A program made the position numbers and the translations under genes. A stretch of 64,000 bases of DNA from Nocardioidaceae bacterium SCSIO 66511. GTDB taxonomy: Bacteria > Actinomycetota > Actinomycetes > Propionibacteriales > Nocardioidaceae. Under the pieces are notes generated by a model that was given only the letters and a program-made list of their open reading frames with translations, made no database searches and had not been told where the DNA came from. Positions 8,487-17,503 of this stretch are shown here, piece after piece. Position 1 is the first letter of the stretch. Every line of letters starts with the position of its first letter. The stretch is taken from positions 4,464,001 through 4,528,000 of the forward strand of contig CP095846.1 in assembly GCA_023100825.1 (NCBI GenBank), given 5' to 3'.

Positions 8487-10019
8487 GTGCACGCACTAGC
8501 GGCGCTCGGGCGAGGCGCCGGCAATCACCGCATGCAACGCGCTTCCGCTGGTCGGGCGATGGGTTTGCTCGCGATCATCGGGACCGCCGGGGTATGTCTG
8601 CCTGCGCTGTTGCGCAGGGCCCTCAGTGACGTGACGACTTTTCACGTCGGTCTCATCGTCTGGATGATCCTCGCGGTCGTAGTCGGCTGTGTGCTCGTCG
8701 CGATCGGCGACCGCGTACCGACCGTGCTGTGTTACGTCCTACCCGCGCTCGCGGTGCCGATCTGGACGGCCGGGGCAGCCGTGACGACTCCGGGTACGAC
8801 CTCGAAGATCTATCTCTGCTGGGCGGTTCTCTACGCCGCGTTCTTCTACCGCCCGGTCGGCGCTTGGACGATGACCGGCTACTGCGTGATCGCGTGCGGA
8901 GTTCTCTCATTCACCGCGTACCCCACGACGATCGCGCTTGCCAACCTCGGTGCCGTCGGCGCGGGCCTCTGCGGGATCACCGCGGTGGTCGCCTCGTTGC
9001 GTTCCCGCGAGCTACGGATGATCGAACGTCTGCGCGCTGAAGCCCATGTCGACAGCCTGACCGGGCTCACCACGCGCCGGGTACTCGAGACGGCCTTTGC
9101 CGGACACGCATCCGGGCACCCCGCGACGCCGATCTCACTGGTCCTCGCCGATGTCGACGGACTCAAGGCCATCAACGATGCGTACGGTCACCCCGTCGGA
9201 GACCGCGTCCTGATCGAGCTTGCGACGACCGCGATGATGGCCGCGCGAAGCGACGACGTCGTCACCAGACTCGGCGGCGACGAGACCGCAGTGCTGATGC
9301 CCGGTCGTACGTACACACAGGCGGTCTCGTACGCGTCGAAGCTGGAGCGCGCGCTCGCTCTGGTGGACGTTGCGCCCGGTTCTCGCTGGCGGATGTCGAT
9401 CAGCGTCGGCGTTGCGACGGCACCGAACGACGGCGTCGACCTCGATGCGCTGTACGCCACGGCGGATCGCCGGCTCTACCGAGCCAAACGCTCCCGGATG
9501 GCCTCAAACGCGGCGACGGCGACGCAGGACACGCACGACGATGAACGCAATCACCGCAATCGCGACGACGGCGATCACGACGTTCTGGAAGGCTCCGGCG
9601 TACTTCTCGACCTCGTCCCAGCGCTCGCCGAGACGATAACCGGCGACGACGAAGATGGTGTTCCAGATCAGGCTGCCGGCCATGGTGAGGACCAGGAAGG
9701 TCAACAGGCGCATCCGCTCGAGCCCGGCGGGAATCGAGATCAGGCTGCGGAAGATCGGGATCATCCGGCCGAAGAAGACCGCCTTGCGGCCATGCCGCTC
9801 GAACCACGCCTCGGCGCGATCGACGTCGTCGAGCTTGACGAGGGGCATCTTGTCGACGACGGCCCGCAACCGGTCGCGACCGAACAGGACGCCTACGTAA
9901 TAGAGCACGACCGCACCGACGACCGAACCGATCGTGGTCGCGATGATGACGGATACCAGGTTGAACTCCCCGCGGCTGGCGGTGAAGCCGGCGAGCGGAA
10001 GGATGATCTCGCTCGGTAA
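8487..10019 (+). CDS. Membrane GGDEF (diguanylate cyclase-like) protein with altered active-site motif and antisense C-terminal extension
   Basis: GTG 8487 has AGGGAG 6 nt upstream and is preferred to ATG 8457. About six membrane helices (residues 25-170) are followed by a GGDEF domain (about 185-335). The substrate and metal residues in DVDGLKAINDAYGH are kept, but the signature is GGDET instead of GGDEF (Thr codon 9285-9287). The domain ends near 9500. The frame then has no stop until 10019 and runs through dedA on the opposite strand, adding about 170 residues rich in Asp, Glu, His and Arg. Family members make cyclic di-GMP; activity here is uncertain. Confidence 0.8.
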   Translation: MHALAALGRGAGNHRMQRASAGRAMGLLAIIGTAGVCLPALLRRALSDVTTFHVGLIVWMILAVVVGCVLVAIGDRVPTVLCYVLPALAVPIWTAGAAVTTPGTTSKIYLCWAVLYAAFFYRPVGAWTMTGYCVIACGVLSFTAYPTTIALANLGAVGAGLCGITAVVASLRSRELRMIERLRAEAHVDSLTGLTTRRVLETAFAGHASGHPATPISLVLADVDGLKAINDAYGHPVGDRVLIELATTAMMAARSDDVVTRLGGDETAVLMPGRTYTQAVSYASKLERALALVDVAPGSRWRMSISVGVATAPNDGVDLDALYATADRRLYRAKRSRMASNAATATQDTHDDERNHRNRDDGDHDVLEGSGVLLDLVPALAETITGDDEDGVPDQAAGHGEDQEGQQAHPLEPGGNRDQAAEDRDHPAEEDRLAAMPLEPRLGAIDVVELDEGHLVDDGPQPVATEQDAYVIEHDRTDDRTDRGRDDDGYQVELPAAGGEAGERKDDLAR

Positions 10020-10169
10020 CGGGGGAAAGAGATTCTCCAGCGCGATCGCCAGACCGGCGCCGAAGACGCCGAGCTTCTCCATCATGTCGACGGCCCAGCC
10101 GGCGACCCCGCCTGTGGGTTCGCCGGTGTTGGAACTCGCGATCATCACCGCGGTCGACAGCGTGTGCAC
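9504..10169 (-). CDS. DedA/SNARE-associated family membrane protein
   Basis: 221 aa integral membrane protein with the DedA core: ENLFPPLPSEIILPLAGF, a G-rich helix, then FFGRMIPIFRSLISIPAG (the conserved Arg-containing motif linked to lipid flipping). DedA proteins include undecaprenyl-phosphate and phospholipid flippases. GTG start at 10169 with AGAGAGG about 7 nt upstream. The C-terminus is poly-Arg. Its stop falls a few bases beyond the end of the convergent GGDEF domain, so the cyclase reading frame covers most of this gene in antisense. Confidence 0.92.
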   Translation of the reverse strand: MHTLSTAVMIASSNTGEPTGGVAGWAVDMMEKLGVFGAGLAIALENLFPPLPSEIILPLAGFTASRGEFNLVSVIIATTIGSVVGAVVLYYVGVLFGRDRLRAVVDKMPLVKLDDVDRAEAWFERHGRKAVFFGRMIPIFRSLISIPAGLERMRLLTFLVLTMAGSLIWNTIFVVAGYRLGERWDEVEKYAGAFQNVVIAVVAIAVIAFIVVRVLRRRRRV

Positions 10170-10283
10170 TCAGTTACCTCTCTCGGACGGACGTGACCGT
10201 CAACGTACGCGGTGCGGTCGGCCCGCGTGATCGGTCCACGGGTCCATCGTGACGTACGTCGTTCAGACCGTGGTCGGGTTGAA

Positions 10284-10811
10284 CTAGGCGGGCTCGGCGT
10301 TGCGATGGACCTCGCGCAGCTCGGTGTACGTGCGCGCGTTGTCGATGACGCCCTGACGCTCCTCGTCGGTGAGCTCGCGGCGTACCTTGCCCGGCACTCC
10401 TGCGACCAGCGAACCCGGCGGCACCACTGTGCCTTCGAGTACGACCGTGCCGGCGGCCACGAGTGAGCCTTCGCCGATCACCGAACCGTTGAGCAGGATT
10501 GCGCCCATGCCGATGAGGCAGTTGTCTTCGACAATTGCCCCGTGGATGACCGCACGATGCCCGACTGACACGCCCGTGCCGAGCCGGCTGGGAAATCCGG
10601 AGTCGGTGTGGACGACGACCCCGTCTTGCAGGTTGCTGTCGACGCCGAGGTCGATGCGCTCCTTGTCACCGCGCAGCACGGCGGTGTACCAGACCGAGGC
10701 GCCGTCGCGAAGGACGACATCGCCGAGAAGGGCCGCACCGGGTGCCACCCACGCGGAGTCGGCGACCTGCGGAGCGGCGCCATGTGCGGACCGACGGATG
10801 TAGTCGTTCAA
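10284..10811 (-). CDS. Gamma-carbonic-anhydrase-like hexapeptide-repeat protein
   Basis: 175 aa from TTG 10811, chosen because GGAGG lies exactly 6 nt upstream; the longer open frame starts with unrelated residues. Left-handed beta-helix repeats run through the whole protein. The three zinc-ligand histidine positions are visible in QDGVVVHTD and GHRAVIHGA, with the acidic segment RGDKERID. Family: gamma-CA/YrdA/PaaY. It may hydrate CO2 or act as a metal-dependent thioesterase/acyltransferase relative. Confidence 0.9.
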   Translation of the reverse strand: MNDYIRRSAHGAAPQVADSAWVAPGAALLGDVVLRDGASVWYTAVLRGDKERIDLGVDSNLQDGVVVHTDSGFPSRLGTGVSVGHRAVIHGAIVEDNCLIGMGAILLNGSVIGEGSLVAAGTVVLEGTVVPPGSLVAGVPGKVRRELTDEERQGVIDNARTYTELREVHRNAEPA

Positions 10812-10874
10812 GGCTGGCCTCCAGATGACTTGTCGTGCGCGCCAAGCGTACGTGGCAACGCCGCAACGCATCGG

Positions 10875-11483
10875 TCAGAGGTCACGGCACCCGCGACGAT
10901 GACAGTCGGCGAGGTGGGTGTCGACCAGGCCGATTGCCTCCATCAGTGCATGGGCCGTGGTCGGGCCGACGAAGGAGAAGCCTCGTCGTTTCAGATCGCG
11001 AGCGAGCGCCTTCGACTCCGGGCTCGTCGTCGGAACCTCTGCTGAACTGCGCGGCGCCGGCGGGTCGTCGATGCGATACGACCAGATGAGGGCGTCGAGC
11101 CCGATGTCATCGCGTAGTTCGATCGTCGCACGGGCATTGGCGATGGTCGCGACGATCTTGGCGTGGTTACGTACGATTTCGGCGTCGCCCATCAGGCGCT
11201 CGATGTCGGAGGCGCCAAATGCGGCGATCTCGTCGGCATCGAAGTTGCGGAACGCCGCGCGGAACGCCGGTCGCTTGCGCAGAATCGTCAACCAGCTCAG
11301 TCCCGACTGGAACGCCTCGAGACTGATCCGCTCCAGCAGCGCCTGCTCACCGTGTACGGGCAGCCCCCACTCGGTGTCGTGGTAGTCGCGGTTGATCGGG
11401 TTGGTCGCGGCCCACGGACACCGGGCGCGACCGTCAGCTCCGACGATTGCGCCGTCGACCGTGGCCGGATCGTCGAGGCTCAT
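10875..11483 (-). CDS. tag: DNA-3-methyladenine glycosylase I
   Basis: About 202 aa from ATG 11483. Removes 3-methyladenine from DNA in base excision repair. The Tag zinc-snap ligands are all present: CPW near the N-terminus, HDTEWG, and the terminal THLADCHRRGC. The core LLERISLEAFQSGLSWLTIL and GFSFVGPTTAHALMEAIG are diagnostic. A second alkylation-repair operon (ogt/alkB) lies 12 kb away but is not linked to it. Confidence 0.95.
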   Translation of the reverse strand: MSLDDPATVDGAIVGADGRARCPWAATNPINRDYHDTEWGLPVHGEQALLERISLEAFQSGLSWLTILRKRPAFRAAFRNFDADEIAAFGASDIERLMGDAEIVRNHAKIVATIANARATIELRDDIGLDALIWSYRIDDPPAPRSSAEVPTTSPESKALARDLKRRGFSFVGPTTAHALMEAIGLVDTHLADCHRRGCRDL

Positions 11484-11620
11484 GACGTCCAGTCTGGCGT
11501 AGTGCGGTGACACCCGGGTCGGACCCTCGCGTCGTCGGCAACGGATGGTCACGCAGCGCACAACTTAACTGTTGAGTCACTTGCCGCACCCGCGGGTGAT
11601 CCGATCTGGAATAGGCTGCG

Positions 11621-12817
11621 GTGGCGATGAGGTATGACTTCTGTGTGATCGGCGGCGGCATCGTCGGCCTGTCGACGGCACGGCAGCTGCTCCAGCAGCG
11701 GCCCGGTGCAAGCGTGCTGCTCCTCGAGAAGGAATCCCGACTCGGGCGCCACCAGACCGGACACAACAGCGGAGTCATCCACTCCGGCATCTACTACGAG
11801 CCCGGCTCCTTCAAGGCCGAGCTGTGCCGACGCGGCGTACGAGAGACCCGGGAGTTCTGCGCGGACCACGGCATCCCGATCGCGTCGACGGGCAAGCTGA
11901 TCGTCGCAACCGACCCGACCGAGCTCGGCCGCCTGTCTGCGCTGGAAGGTCGCGCGGCACAGAACTCGATCGAGGTGCACCGACTCGACGCGGCCGAGCT
12001 ACACGCCGAGGAGCCCAATGTCTCCGGCGACGCTGCCCTGCTCGTACCGTCGACCGCCTGCGTCGACTACGGCCTGATCTGCGAGGCGCTGCGTACCGAC
12101 ATCGAGAAGGCCGGCGGCGAGATCGTCACCGAGGCCGAGGTGACCGCGATCCGCGAGGAGGCATCGCAGGTACTCGTGTCGTCGTCGGATCACCTATGGC
12201 AGGTCGACCGCCTCATCGTGTGCGCCGGTCTGCAGTCCGACCGGCTGGCGGCGATGGCCGGCATTTCGTCCGACGTACGCATTCTGCCGTTCCGTGGCGA
12301 GTACTACCGCCTCCGCGCCGAGCGGTCCGACATCGTCTCGCGGATGATCTACCCGGTGCCGGATCCGGCACTGCCGTTCCTCGGAGTGCACCTCACCCCG
12401 ATGTTCGACGGCGGAGTCTCAGTGGGTCCCAACGCCGTACTCGGGCTGTCTCGGGAGGGGTACCGACGTGGCGCCGTTTCCGTTCGCGACGTACGTGAGA
12501 TCGCGAGCTTCCCGGGCTTCTGGCGACTCGCGCGTACGTACGCCAAGGTGGGGGCCGCCGAACAATGGCGGTCGCTGTCGCGCCGGGCGTACCTCGAGCA
12601 GTGCCGCCGCTACTGCCCGTCCCTGACGCTCGATGACCTGCTGCCCGCAGAGGCCGGCATCCGCGCGCAAGCCGTCGACGGACGCGGCAACCTGCTGCAC
12701 GACTTCACGTTCGAGCGCACCGGTCGGATGCTGCACGTACTCAATGCACCATCGCCGGCGGCGACCTCGGCGCTGCCGATCGGCGAGCTGATCGCGGGCC
12801 GACTACTGGCTGGCTAA
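11621..12817 (+). CDS. lhgO: L-2-hydroxyglutarate oxidase
   Basis: 398 aa flavoprotein (GTG 11621; ATG 11627 also possible). N-terminal FAD motif FCVIGGGIVGLSTA, then ESRLGRHQTGHNSGVIHSG, which is characteristic of LhgO/L2HGDH. It oxidises L-2-hydroxyglutarate to 2-oxoglutarate. The HglS operon at 32-38 kb makes the D isomer if it follows the known pathway, so a metabolic link is not assumed. Followed by a strong hairpin shared with the convergent gene. Confidence 0.92.
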   Translation: MAMRYDFCVIGGGIVGLSTARQLLQQRPGASVLLLEKESRLGRHQTGHNSGVIHSGIYYEPGSFKAELCRRGVRETREFCADHGIPIASTGKLIVATDPTELGRLSALEGRAAQNSIEVHRLDAAELHAEEPNVSGDAALLVPSTACVDYGLICEALRTDIEKAGGEIVTEAEVTAIREEASQVLVSSSDHLWQVDRLIVCAGLQSDRLAAMAGISSDVRILPFRGEYYRLRAERSDIVSRMIYPVPDPALPFLGVHLTPMFDGGVSVGPNAVLGLSREGYRRGAVSVRDVREIASFPGFWRLARTYAKVGAAEQWRSLSRRAYLEQCRRYCPSLTLDDLLPAEAGIRAQAVDGRGNLLHDFTFERTGRMLHVLNAPSPAATSALPIGELIAGRLLAG

Positions 12818-12818
12818 C

Positions 12819-12888
12819 CCCCGCTGGCCCGCACGTTTCAGCCCCTCTGAACCGTTTCAACGGGACCGAAACGTGCGGCTCAGCGGGG
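12819..12888. terminator. Bidirectional hairpin between lhgO and the lipoate-ligase-like gene
   Basis: Arms 12819-12839 and 12868-12888 pair at 19 of 21 positions around a 28-nt loop. It lies just past the lhgO stop and overlaps the end of the convergent gene. There is no T-tract on either side. The 14-mer CGGGACCGAAACGT at 12861-12874 recurs in reverse complement in the hairpin at 49264-49356. Confidence 0.75.
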
Positions 12889-13620
12889 TGGTAGGGCGTG
12901 ATCGGGCAGCAGGTCGCGGGCCTCAGCCAGCGTCTGTTCGTCGATCGATTCGAGTCGCGCTACGGGGTACGCCTCGACGACCGCCCGCTCGACCCCGGCC
13001 AGCTCGACCGCACCAGCCTCGTCGCGTACGGACCCGACGGATGCCGTGTCGAACGGTAGCTCCAGCGCGTCGTACACCCGACGCAGCAACGGCGCGAGTT
13101 CGGCCGCGCCATCGACGATGACCACTGCGCTGAACAGCCAAGCATCACGGACGACCCGCTGCGCGGTGCCGACCAGCTTCACCACGCCGCGGGCGTTCAC
13201 GCTGTACGCGCCCGGGCAGTACTCACCGGGCACCTCACCGACGTTCGTGTCGACGCCGAGGCCGCGCAACGCATCGGCCAACAGCTCGCCGTACTCGACG
13301 AAGCGGCGGCGCATCCGACGACCGGGATCTGTCTCCGGGCAGATGTGATCGAGCGCAACCGCGTCTCGGGTGTACGCGACCGCGCGACCGCCCGGAGCGC
13401 GTACGACCGGTACGAAGCCCGCATCGTGGCACGCGGCGACCGCTTGTGGCATACCGGCTCTGCGTACGTCGGACCGCCCGAACGCCACCGTTGCGGCCGC
13501 CGGGCGATAGACCCGCAGCGTTTCGCCGCGCTCGCCGCGACTCGCCTGTCTCAGCAGGGCATGGGCGATCGCCACGTCGAGAGTCGAGTCGCCATCCGGC
13601 ACCTCGCCGACGGGCGTCAC
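12880..13620 (-). CDS. Lipoate-protein ligase A / octanoyltransferase family protein
   Basis: 246 aa (GTG 13620). The BPL/LplA-LipB fold is shown by RAPGGRAVAYTRDAVALDHI (acyl-pocket glycine motif) and by VKLVGTAQRVVRDAWLFSAV with the conserved catalytic Lys. It probably transfers lipoyl or octanoyl groups to lipoate-dependent enzymes. It starts 1 nt after the ABC ATPase stop and must be cotranslated with the amino-acid ABC transporter operon. No lipoate-dependent enzyme is encoded nearby. Confidence 0.82.
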   Translation of the reverse strand: MTPVGEVPDGDSTLDVAIAHALLRQASRGERGETLRVYRPAAATVAFGRSDVRRAGMPQAVAACHDAGFVPVVRAPGGRAVAYTRDAVALDHICPETDPGRRMRRRFVEYGELLADALRGLGVDTNVGEVPGEYCPGAYSVNARGVVKLVGTAQRVVRDAWLFSAVVIVDGAAELAPLLRRVYDALELPFDTASVGSVRDEAGAVELAGVERAVVEAYPVARLESIDEQTLAEARDLLPDHALPPR

Positions 13621-13621
13621 C

Positions 13622-14380
13622 TCACAGCACCTTCGACAGGAACCCCTGCGTACGCGAATGCTGGGGATTCGCCAACAGCTCCTCGGGCGGGCCTTGCTCG
13701 ACCACAACACCGCCGTCCATGAACACCACCCGGTCGCCGACCTCGCGCGCGAAGCCCATCTCGTGGGTGACGACCATCATCGTCATGCCCTCGTCGGCGA
13801 GCTGGCGCATCACCGCGAGCACGTCGCCGACCAGCTCCGGGTCGAGCGCGCTGGTCGGCTCGTCGAACAGCATCATGTCGGGGTCCATCGACAGTGCCCG
13901 CGCGATCGCGACCCGCTGCTGCTGACCGCCCGACAGATGCGCGGGGTACGCGCCCTCCTTGTCGGCGAGACCGACCCGCTCCAGATTGTGCCGCGCGACG
14001 TCGATCGCCTCGGCCTTCTTACGCTTCTTCGCCCGCTGCTGGGCGAGCGTGAGGTTGCGCAGCACGGTGAGGTGTGGGAACAGGTTGAACTGCTGGAACA
14101 CGATCCCGATCCGGGTGCGTACGCCGTCGAGGTCGGTCTCGGGGTCGGTGATGTCGATGCCCTCGACGAAGATGCGGCCGTCGGTCGGCTCCTCGAGCCG
14201 GTTCACACAGCGCAGCAGCGTCGACTTGCCCGAGCCGGACGGGCCGATCACACAGACGACCTCGCCGGGGTCGACGTGGAAGTCGATGCCCTTGAGCACC
14301 TCGTTGTTGCCGAAGTACTTGTGCAGCTTCTCGACCTGGATCGCGGGCACGCCGGCAGCGGGCTGGCCTGTATCAGTCAT
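13622..14380 (-). CDS. Polar amino-acid ABC transporter ATP-binding protein (GlnQ-like)
   Basis: 252 aa ATPase: Walker [11 protein letters not shown]-loop [12 protein letters not shown], signature LSGGQQQR, Walker [14 protein letters not shown]-loop VVTHEMGFA. These are the hallmarks of the polar amino-acid (PAAT) subfamily. It works at the cytoplasmic membrane with the permease encoded 3 bp upstream and the lipoprotein encoded before that. Confidence 0.95.
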   Translation of the reverse strand: MTDTGQPAAGVPAIQVEKLHKYFGNNEVLKGIDFHVDPGEVVCVIGPSGSGKSTLLRCVNRLEEPTDGRIFVEGIDITDPETDLDGVRTRIGIVFQQFNLFPHLTVLRNLTLAQQRAKKRKKAEAIDVARHNLERVGLADKEGAYPAHLSGGQQQRVAIARALSMDPDMMLFDEPTSALDPELVGDVLAVMRQLADEGMTMMVVTHEMGFAREVGDRVVFMDGGVVVEQGPPEELLANPQHSRTQGFLSKVL

Positions 14381-14383
14381 CGC

Positions 14384-15166
14384 TCATCGGCTCCTCTGCA
14401 TCCGGCGCTCCATGTACGCGACCAACTGGGTGAGGGGAATCGTCACGACGAGGTACATCAACCCGGCGATCACGAGTGGCGTCGAGTTGAAGCTCTCCGA
14501 AACGGAGTCACGAGCGAACGTGGTCAGCTCGCGATCCTGCAACGCCATACCGGCGATGAAGAGCAGCGCGGTGTCCTTGATCAACACCACGACCTCGTTG
14601 GTCAGAGGCGGAATCACGATCCGGAACGCCTGCGGCAGGGTCACCGAGATCATCGTCCACGTCGGACCCATGCCGAGAGAACGGGCGGCCTCGGTCTGCC
14701 CCTTCGGCACGGCCTGGATGCCCGCCCTGATCGTCTCGGCGATGTAAGCCGCCGAGACCACGATCAGGCCGAGGATCGGCAAGACGTACGCCGGGCTCGG
14801 CCGCCACTGGAACGCGATCGGCACGGCAAAGGCGAACCCGAAGATCACCAACAAGGCCGGCAGCCCGCGGAAGATCTCGATGTAGATCGTGGCGACCCAG
14901 CGGTACGGAGCCACCGGAGACAACTTCATCAGCGCCAAGACCAGACCGAGGATCAGGCCACCGATGAAGGCCATCACCGTGTAGAAGACGGTGTTCTTCG
15001 CCGCCGTGGTCACGACATCGGGGAACTGCTCCTTTGCGACGTCGAGGTCGAGGAAGTTCTCCCCTATCGCGGCCCAGTCCGTGACCAGCACGAACAAGAG
15101 AACGAGGACCACGAACAGTACGTACAGCCCGCCGCGGTTGAGCTTGGTACGCGTCGTGCGCTTCAC
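14384..15166 (-). CDS. Polar amino-acid ABC transporter permease
   Basis: 260 aa, about five to six membrane helices, with the EAA loop EAARSLGMGPTWTMISVTLP typical of His/Glu/Gln-type permeases. GTG start. Only one permease gene is present, so the channel is probably a homodimer. Sits between the binding lipoprotein (34 bp upstream) and the ATPase. Confidence 0.93.
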   Translation of the reverse strand: MKRTTRTKLNRGGLYVLFVVLVLLFVLVTDWAAIGENFLDLDVAKEQFPDVVTTAAKNTVFYTVMAFIGGLILGLVLALMKLSPVAPYRWVATIYIEIFRGLPALLVIFGFAFAVPIAFQWRPSPAYVLPILGLIVVSAAYIAETIRAGIQAVPKGQTEAARSLGMGPTWTMISVTLPQAFRIVIPPLTNEVVVLIKDTALLFIAGMALQDRELTTFARDSVSESFNSTPLVIAGLMYLVVTIPLTQLVAYMERRMQRSR

Positions 15167-15200
15167 GCACTACTCCCCTCGTCTGGGGTGCAGGTGGGCA

Positions 15201-15992
15201 TCAGTTGGAGGTCGAGAAGTACTCGTTGTAGATCTTGTCGTACTTCCCGTCCTTCTTCAGTTTCGCGAGCTGCTCGTTGACTCCCTCGAGCAGAGCCTCG
15301 GCGCCCTCTTCCTTGACCGCGAAGCCGTAGTGCTCGTCGGTGTCGTACTCCTCGACGATCGTGTAGTCGCCGCCCTCGGTGTGAGTGAGGTTGACCGGGA
15401 GATCCTGCAGAATCGCGTCGATACTGCCGGACTTGATCGCCTGGTACAGCTCAGCATCGCTCGGGAACGACACCAGCTCTGCGTCCTCGGGGGCGTTCTC
15501 CTCGGCGTACAACTTGCCGGTGGTGCCCTGCTGGACGCCGACCTTCGTACCCGAGAGGTCGTCGATCGAGGCGATGTCGGAGTCGGATGGCACGAGCAGG
15601 GTCTGCTTCGAGTCGTAGTACGGCTCGCTGAAGTCGATGTTCTTCTCGCGGTCCTCGGTGATCGTCATCGCGCTCGCGCCGATGTCGCACTGGCCGGCCG
15701 CAAGCGATGCGCCGCTCTGCAAGGCGTCGAAGCCGACGTCCTTGACCTCGAGCTCGAGGTCGAGGCCCTTGGCGATCTCGGTCATCAGGTCGATGTCGAA
15801 ACCGGTGTACTCGCCGTCCTTCTCGTACTCGAACGGCTCGTACGGAATGTCGGAGCACACCGTGAGCGTGCCGGAGGAGATGGTCGAGATGTCACCCGAG
15901 CCCGAGCCGCCACCACTGTCGTCATCGGATCCGCATGCGGTGAGCGCGAGGGCCGAAGCGGCGAGAACCGCGGCCAGAGTCTGAAGTCGCAT
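15201..15992 (-). CDS. Amino-acid ABC transporter substrate-binding lipoprotein
   Basis: 263 aa from ATG 15992; the frame is open upstream, but this start gives a clean lipoprotein signal (LAASALALTAC, lipobox LTAC with Cys at about residue 20). The mature protein is a SBP_bac_3 fold: SDIPYEPFEYEKDGEYTGFD, SAMTITEDREKNIDFSEPYY and GVQQGTTGKLYAEENAPED. Binds a polar amino acid outside the membrane; the exact ligand is not evident. First gene of a four-gene operon (binding protein, permease, ATPase, lipoate-ligase-like). Confidence 0.93.
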   Translation of the reverse strand: MRLQTLAAVLAASALALTACGSDDDSGGGSGSGDISTISSGTLTVCSDIPYEPFEYEKDGEYTGFDIDLMTEIAKGLDLELEVKDVGFDALQSGASLAAGQCDIGASAMTITEDREKNIDFSEPYYDSKQTLLVPSDSDIASIDDLSGTKVGVQQGTTGKLYAEENAPEDAELVSFPSDAELYQAIKSGSIDAILQDLPVNLTHTEGGDYTIVEEYDTDEHYGFAVKEEGAEALLEGVNEQLAKLKKDGKYDKIYNEYFSTSN

Positions 15993-16132
15993 CGGCGACC
16001 TGCCTTCCATGATTCGTCGGCCCCCGGGGCCGCACCAGTTTATGCACGATGTCGTGGCGGGTACGGCAATCGGGTCAATCCGGCCTCGAACCGGAACCGG
16101 TTCGTTATCCGACTGCCGCACCCGCCGCTGAA

Positions 16133-17503
16133 TCAGCCCTTCGCCTTGAGGTCACCGCACTTGGACAGCACCCGGCGTACCTTCTCGCCGAGGTCGACGT
16201 TCACCCTCGTCGTCGACTGCCCGGTCGGCGACTCACAGGTGAGCAGCCACGGCTCCTTCAGGAAGCCCTTCTGGTTGCCGTGCGTGCCGTCCGCCTGGTA
16301 CGGCGGGACAGGTCGATACGACGGGTTGACCGCGATCTTGAACTGCCCGTTCTTGCCGACTCTCGCCGTCGAGGTCAGCTCTTGCTCGAACCCGTCCGGG
16401 CGTACCTCGCCGTCGGCGTGCTCGAAGCTCCCGGTGTACATCTCGAACGACTTGCGGAGCGTCAGCTTGGCTCCGCGCGGCGCCTTGCCGGTGATGAGCG
16501 AGTGGCCGCGACGATCGCCCGCCGTGTCGAGTGCGACGGTGAGCGACTCCGCGTTGCCGTCGTACGCGTCGACAACCTCCGCCTCGAAGTCGTGGCCGCT
16601 GGGCCGCGTCGGCGGGCAAGTCTCGGTGGTCGTCGACAGGCCGCGGGTCGCGTAGTACGACCAGTCGATCGCCTCGCCCGTCGTCTCGTAGTCATCGGCC
16701 GAAGCCAGCGCACGGTACGTCGGACCGAGCTTGCCGGCCATGGCCGACGCCATCGAGTGCACGCGATCGAGGTCCTGGATCGGACCCGCTTCCTTCTGCA
16801 ACGGCGGGTAGAGCACCACCTGGATACACGTGTGCTGGGTGTTGAACACCGTCGCCTGCCGAGTGGACAGCAGCCAACGTACGTTCTTCGTCTCGGGCTC
16901 CGACCACGGCGCCGATCCGTGCGCGCCGTCCTCGCCCGGCAACCAGCCGAAGCCGTAGTTGCGGTTCATGTCGACGTTGGTCGCGGTACGCCGCTGGTCG
17001 GCGACATAGCCGTCTACGTTGATGATCGGCACGATGACGACCCGGGTCTTCTTGAGTCGGCGCTTGATCGGCCCGCGGTCGGCGTTCTCGGCGAGGTGGT
17101 ACGCGTACTCCATCGTGAGCTCGGCGCTCGGCCACTCGTTGCCGTGGTGCGCGCCGACGTCGACGAAGACCGGCTTGCCGTCCTCGGCGTTGACGTTCTT
17201 GGTGATCTCGAGTCCGTGCACCGTACGTCCCTGCGACGTCTCGTACGGCAGCGCGAACTTCTTCACCGTTCGTGGGAACCTGCGGGCCAGCTCGGACATA
17301 TCGCGCTCGAAGTCGTCGAGGGTACGAAAGTCGGTGCGGCCGCTGGGAAGGGTCGAGGATTGTTGACCTTGTTTTGCGTCGGCGCGGTCGGGTTCGGCCG
17401 CGGTGGCACCGGACAGCGCCGTTGCGACGAGCCCGGCCGTTGCCAGACCGGTCAGTAGCCAACGAGAACGGCCGACGTACGCCCTGCCTCGTGTCGATCT
17501 CAT
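16133..17503 (-). CDS. Secreted M14-family zinc carboxypeptidase
   Basis: 456 aa from ATG 17503 (GAGAGG upstream). Signal peptide at residues 1-36, cleaved near ATAA. The zinc site HxxE is in DVGAHHGNEWPSAE (His120, Glu123), with a third His in VFNTQHTC and substrate-binding NVDMNRNYGF. The candidate catalytic Glu is in STTTETCPP. A C-terminal beta-sandwich domain follows the peptidase. Degrades peptides outside the cell. It is transcribed towards the ABC operon (141-bp gap), so peptide breakdown followed by amino-acid uptake is plausible but unproven. Confidence 0.92.
   Translation of the reverse strand: MRSTRGRAYVGRSRWLLTGLATAGLVATALSGATAAEPDRADAKQGQQSSTLPSGRTDFRTLDDFERDMSELARRFPRTVKKFALPYETSQGRTVHGLEITKNVNAEDGKPVFVDVGAHHGNEWPSAELTMEYAYHLAENADRGPIKRRLKKTRVVIVPIINVDGYVADQRRTATNVDMNRNYGFGWLPGEDGAHGSAPWSEPETKNVRWLLSTRQATVFNTQHTCIQVVLYPPLQKEAGPIQDLDRVHSMASAMAGKLGPTYRALASADDYETTGEAIDWSYYATRGLSTTTETCPPTRPSGHDFEAEVVDAYDGNAESLTVALDTAGDRRGHSLITGKAPRGAKLTLRKSFEMYTGSFEHADGEVRPDGFEQELTSTARVGKNGQFKIAVNPSYRPVPPYQADGTHGNQKGFLKEPWLLTCESPTGQSTTRVNVDLGEKVRRVLSKCGDLKAKG

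Noticed and set aside
11621-12817. Metabolic link between lhgO and the HglS operon
   Set aside because: LhgO acts on the L isomer, HglS is known to give the D isomer, and the genes are 22 kb apart with other units between.
13658-15280. Long plus-strand open frame opposite the ABC ATPase and permease genes
   Set aside because: Antisense shadow; the minus strand carries complete Walker and permease motifs.
16049-17458. Plus-strand frame opposite the M14 carboxypeptidase
   Set aside because: No domain; low-complexity Arg/Asp/Val composition; the opposite strand has a signal peptide and zinc motif.
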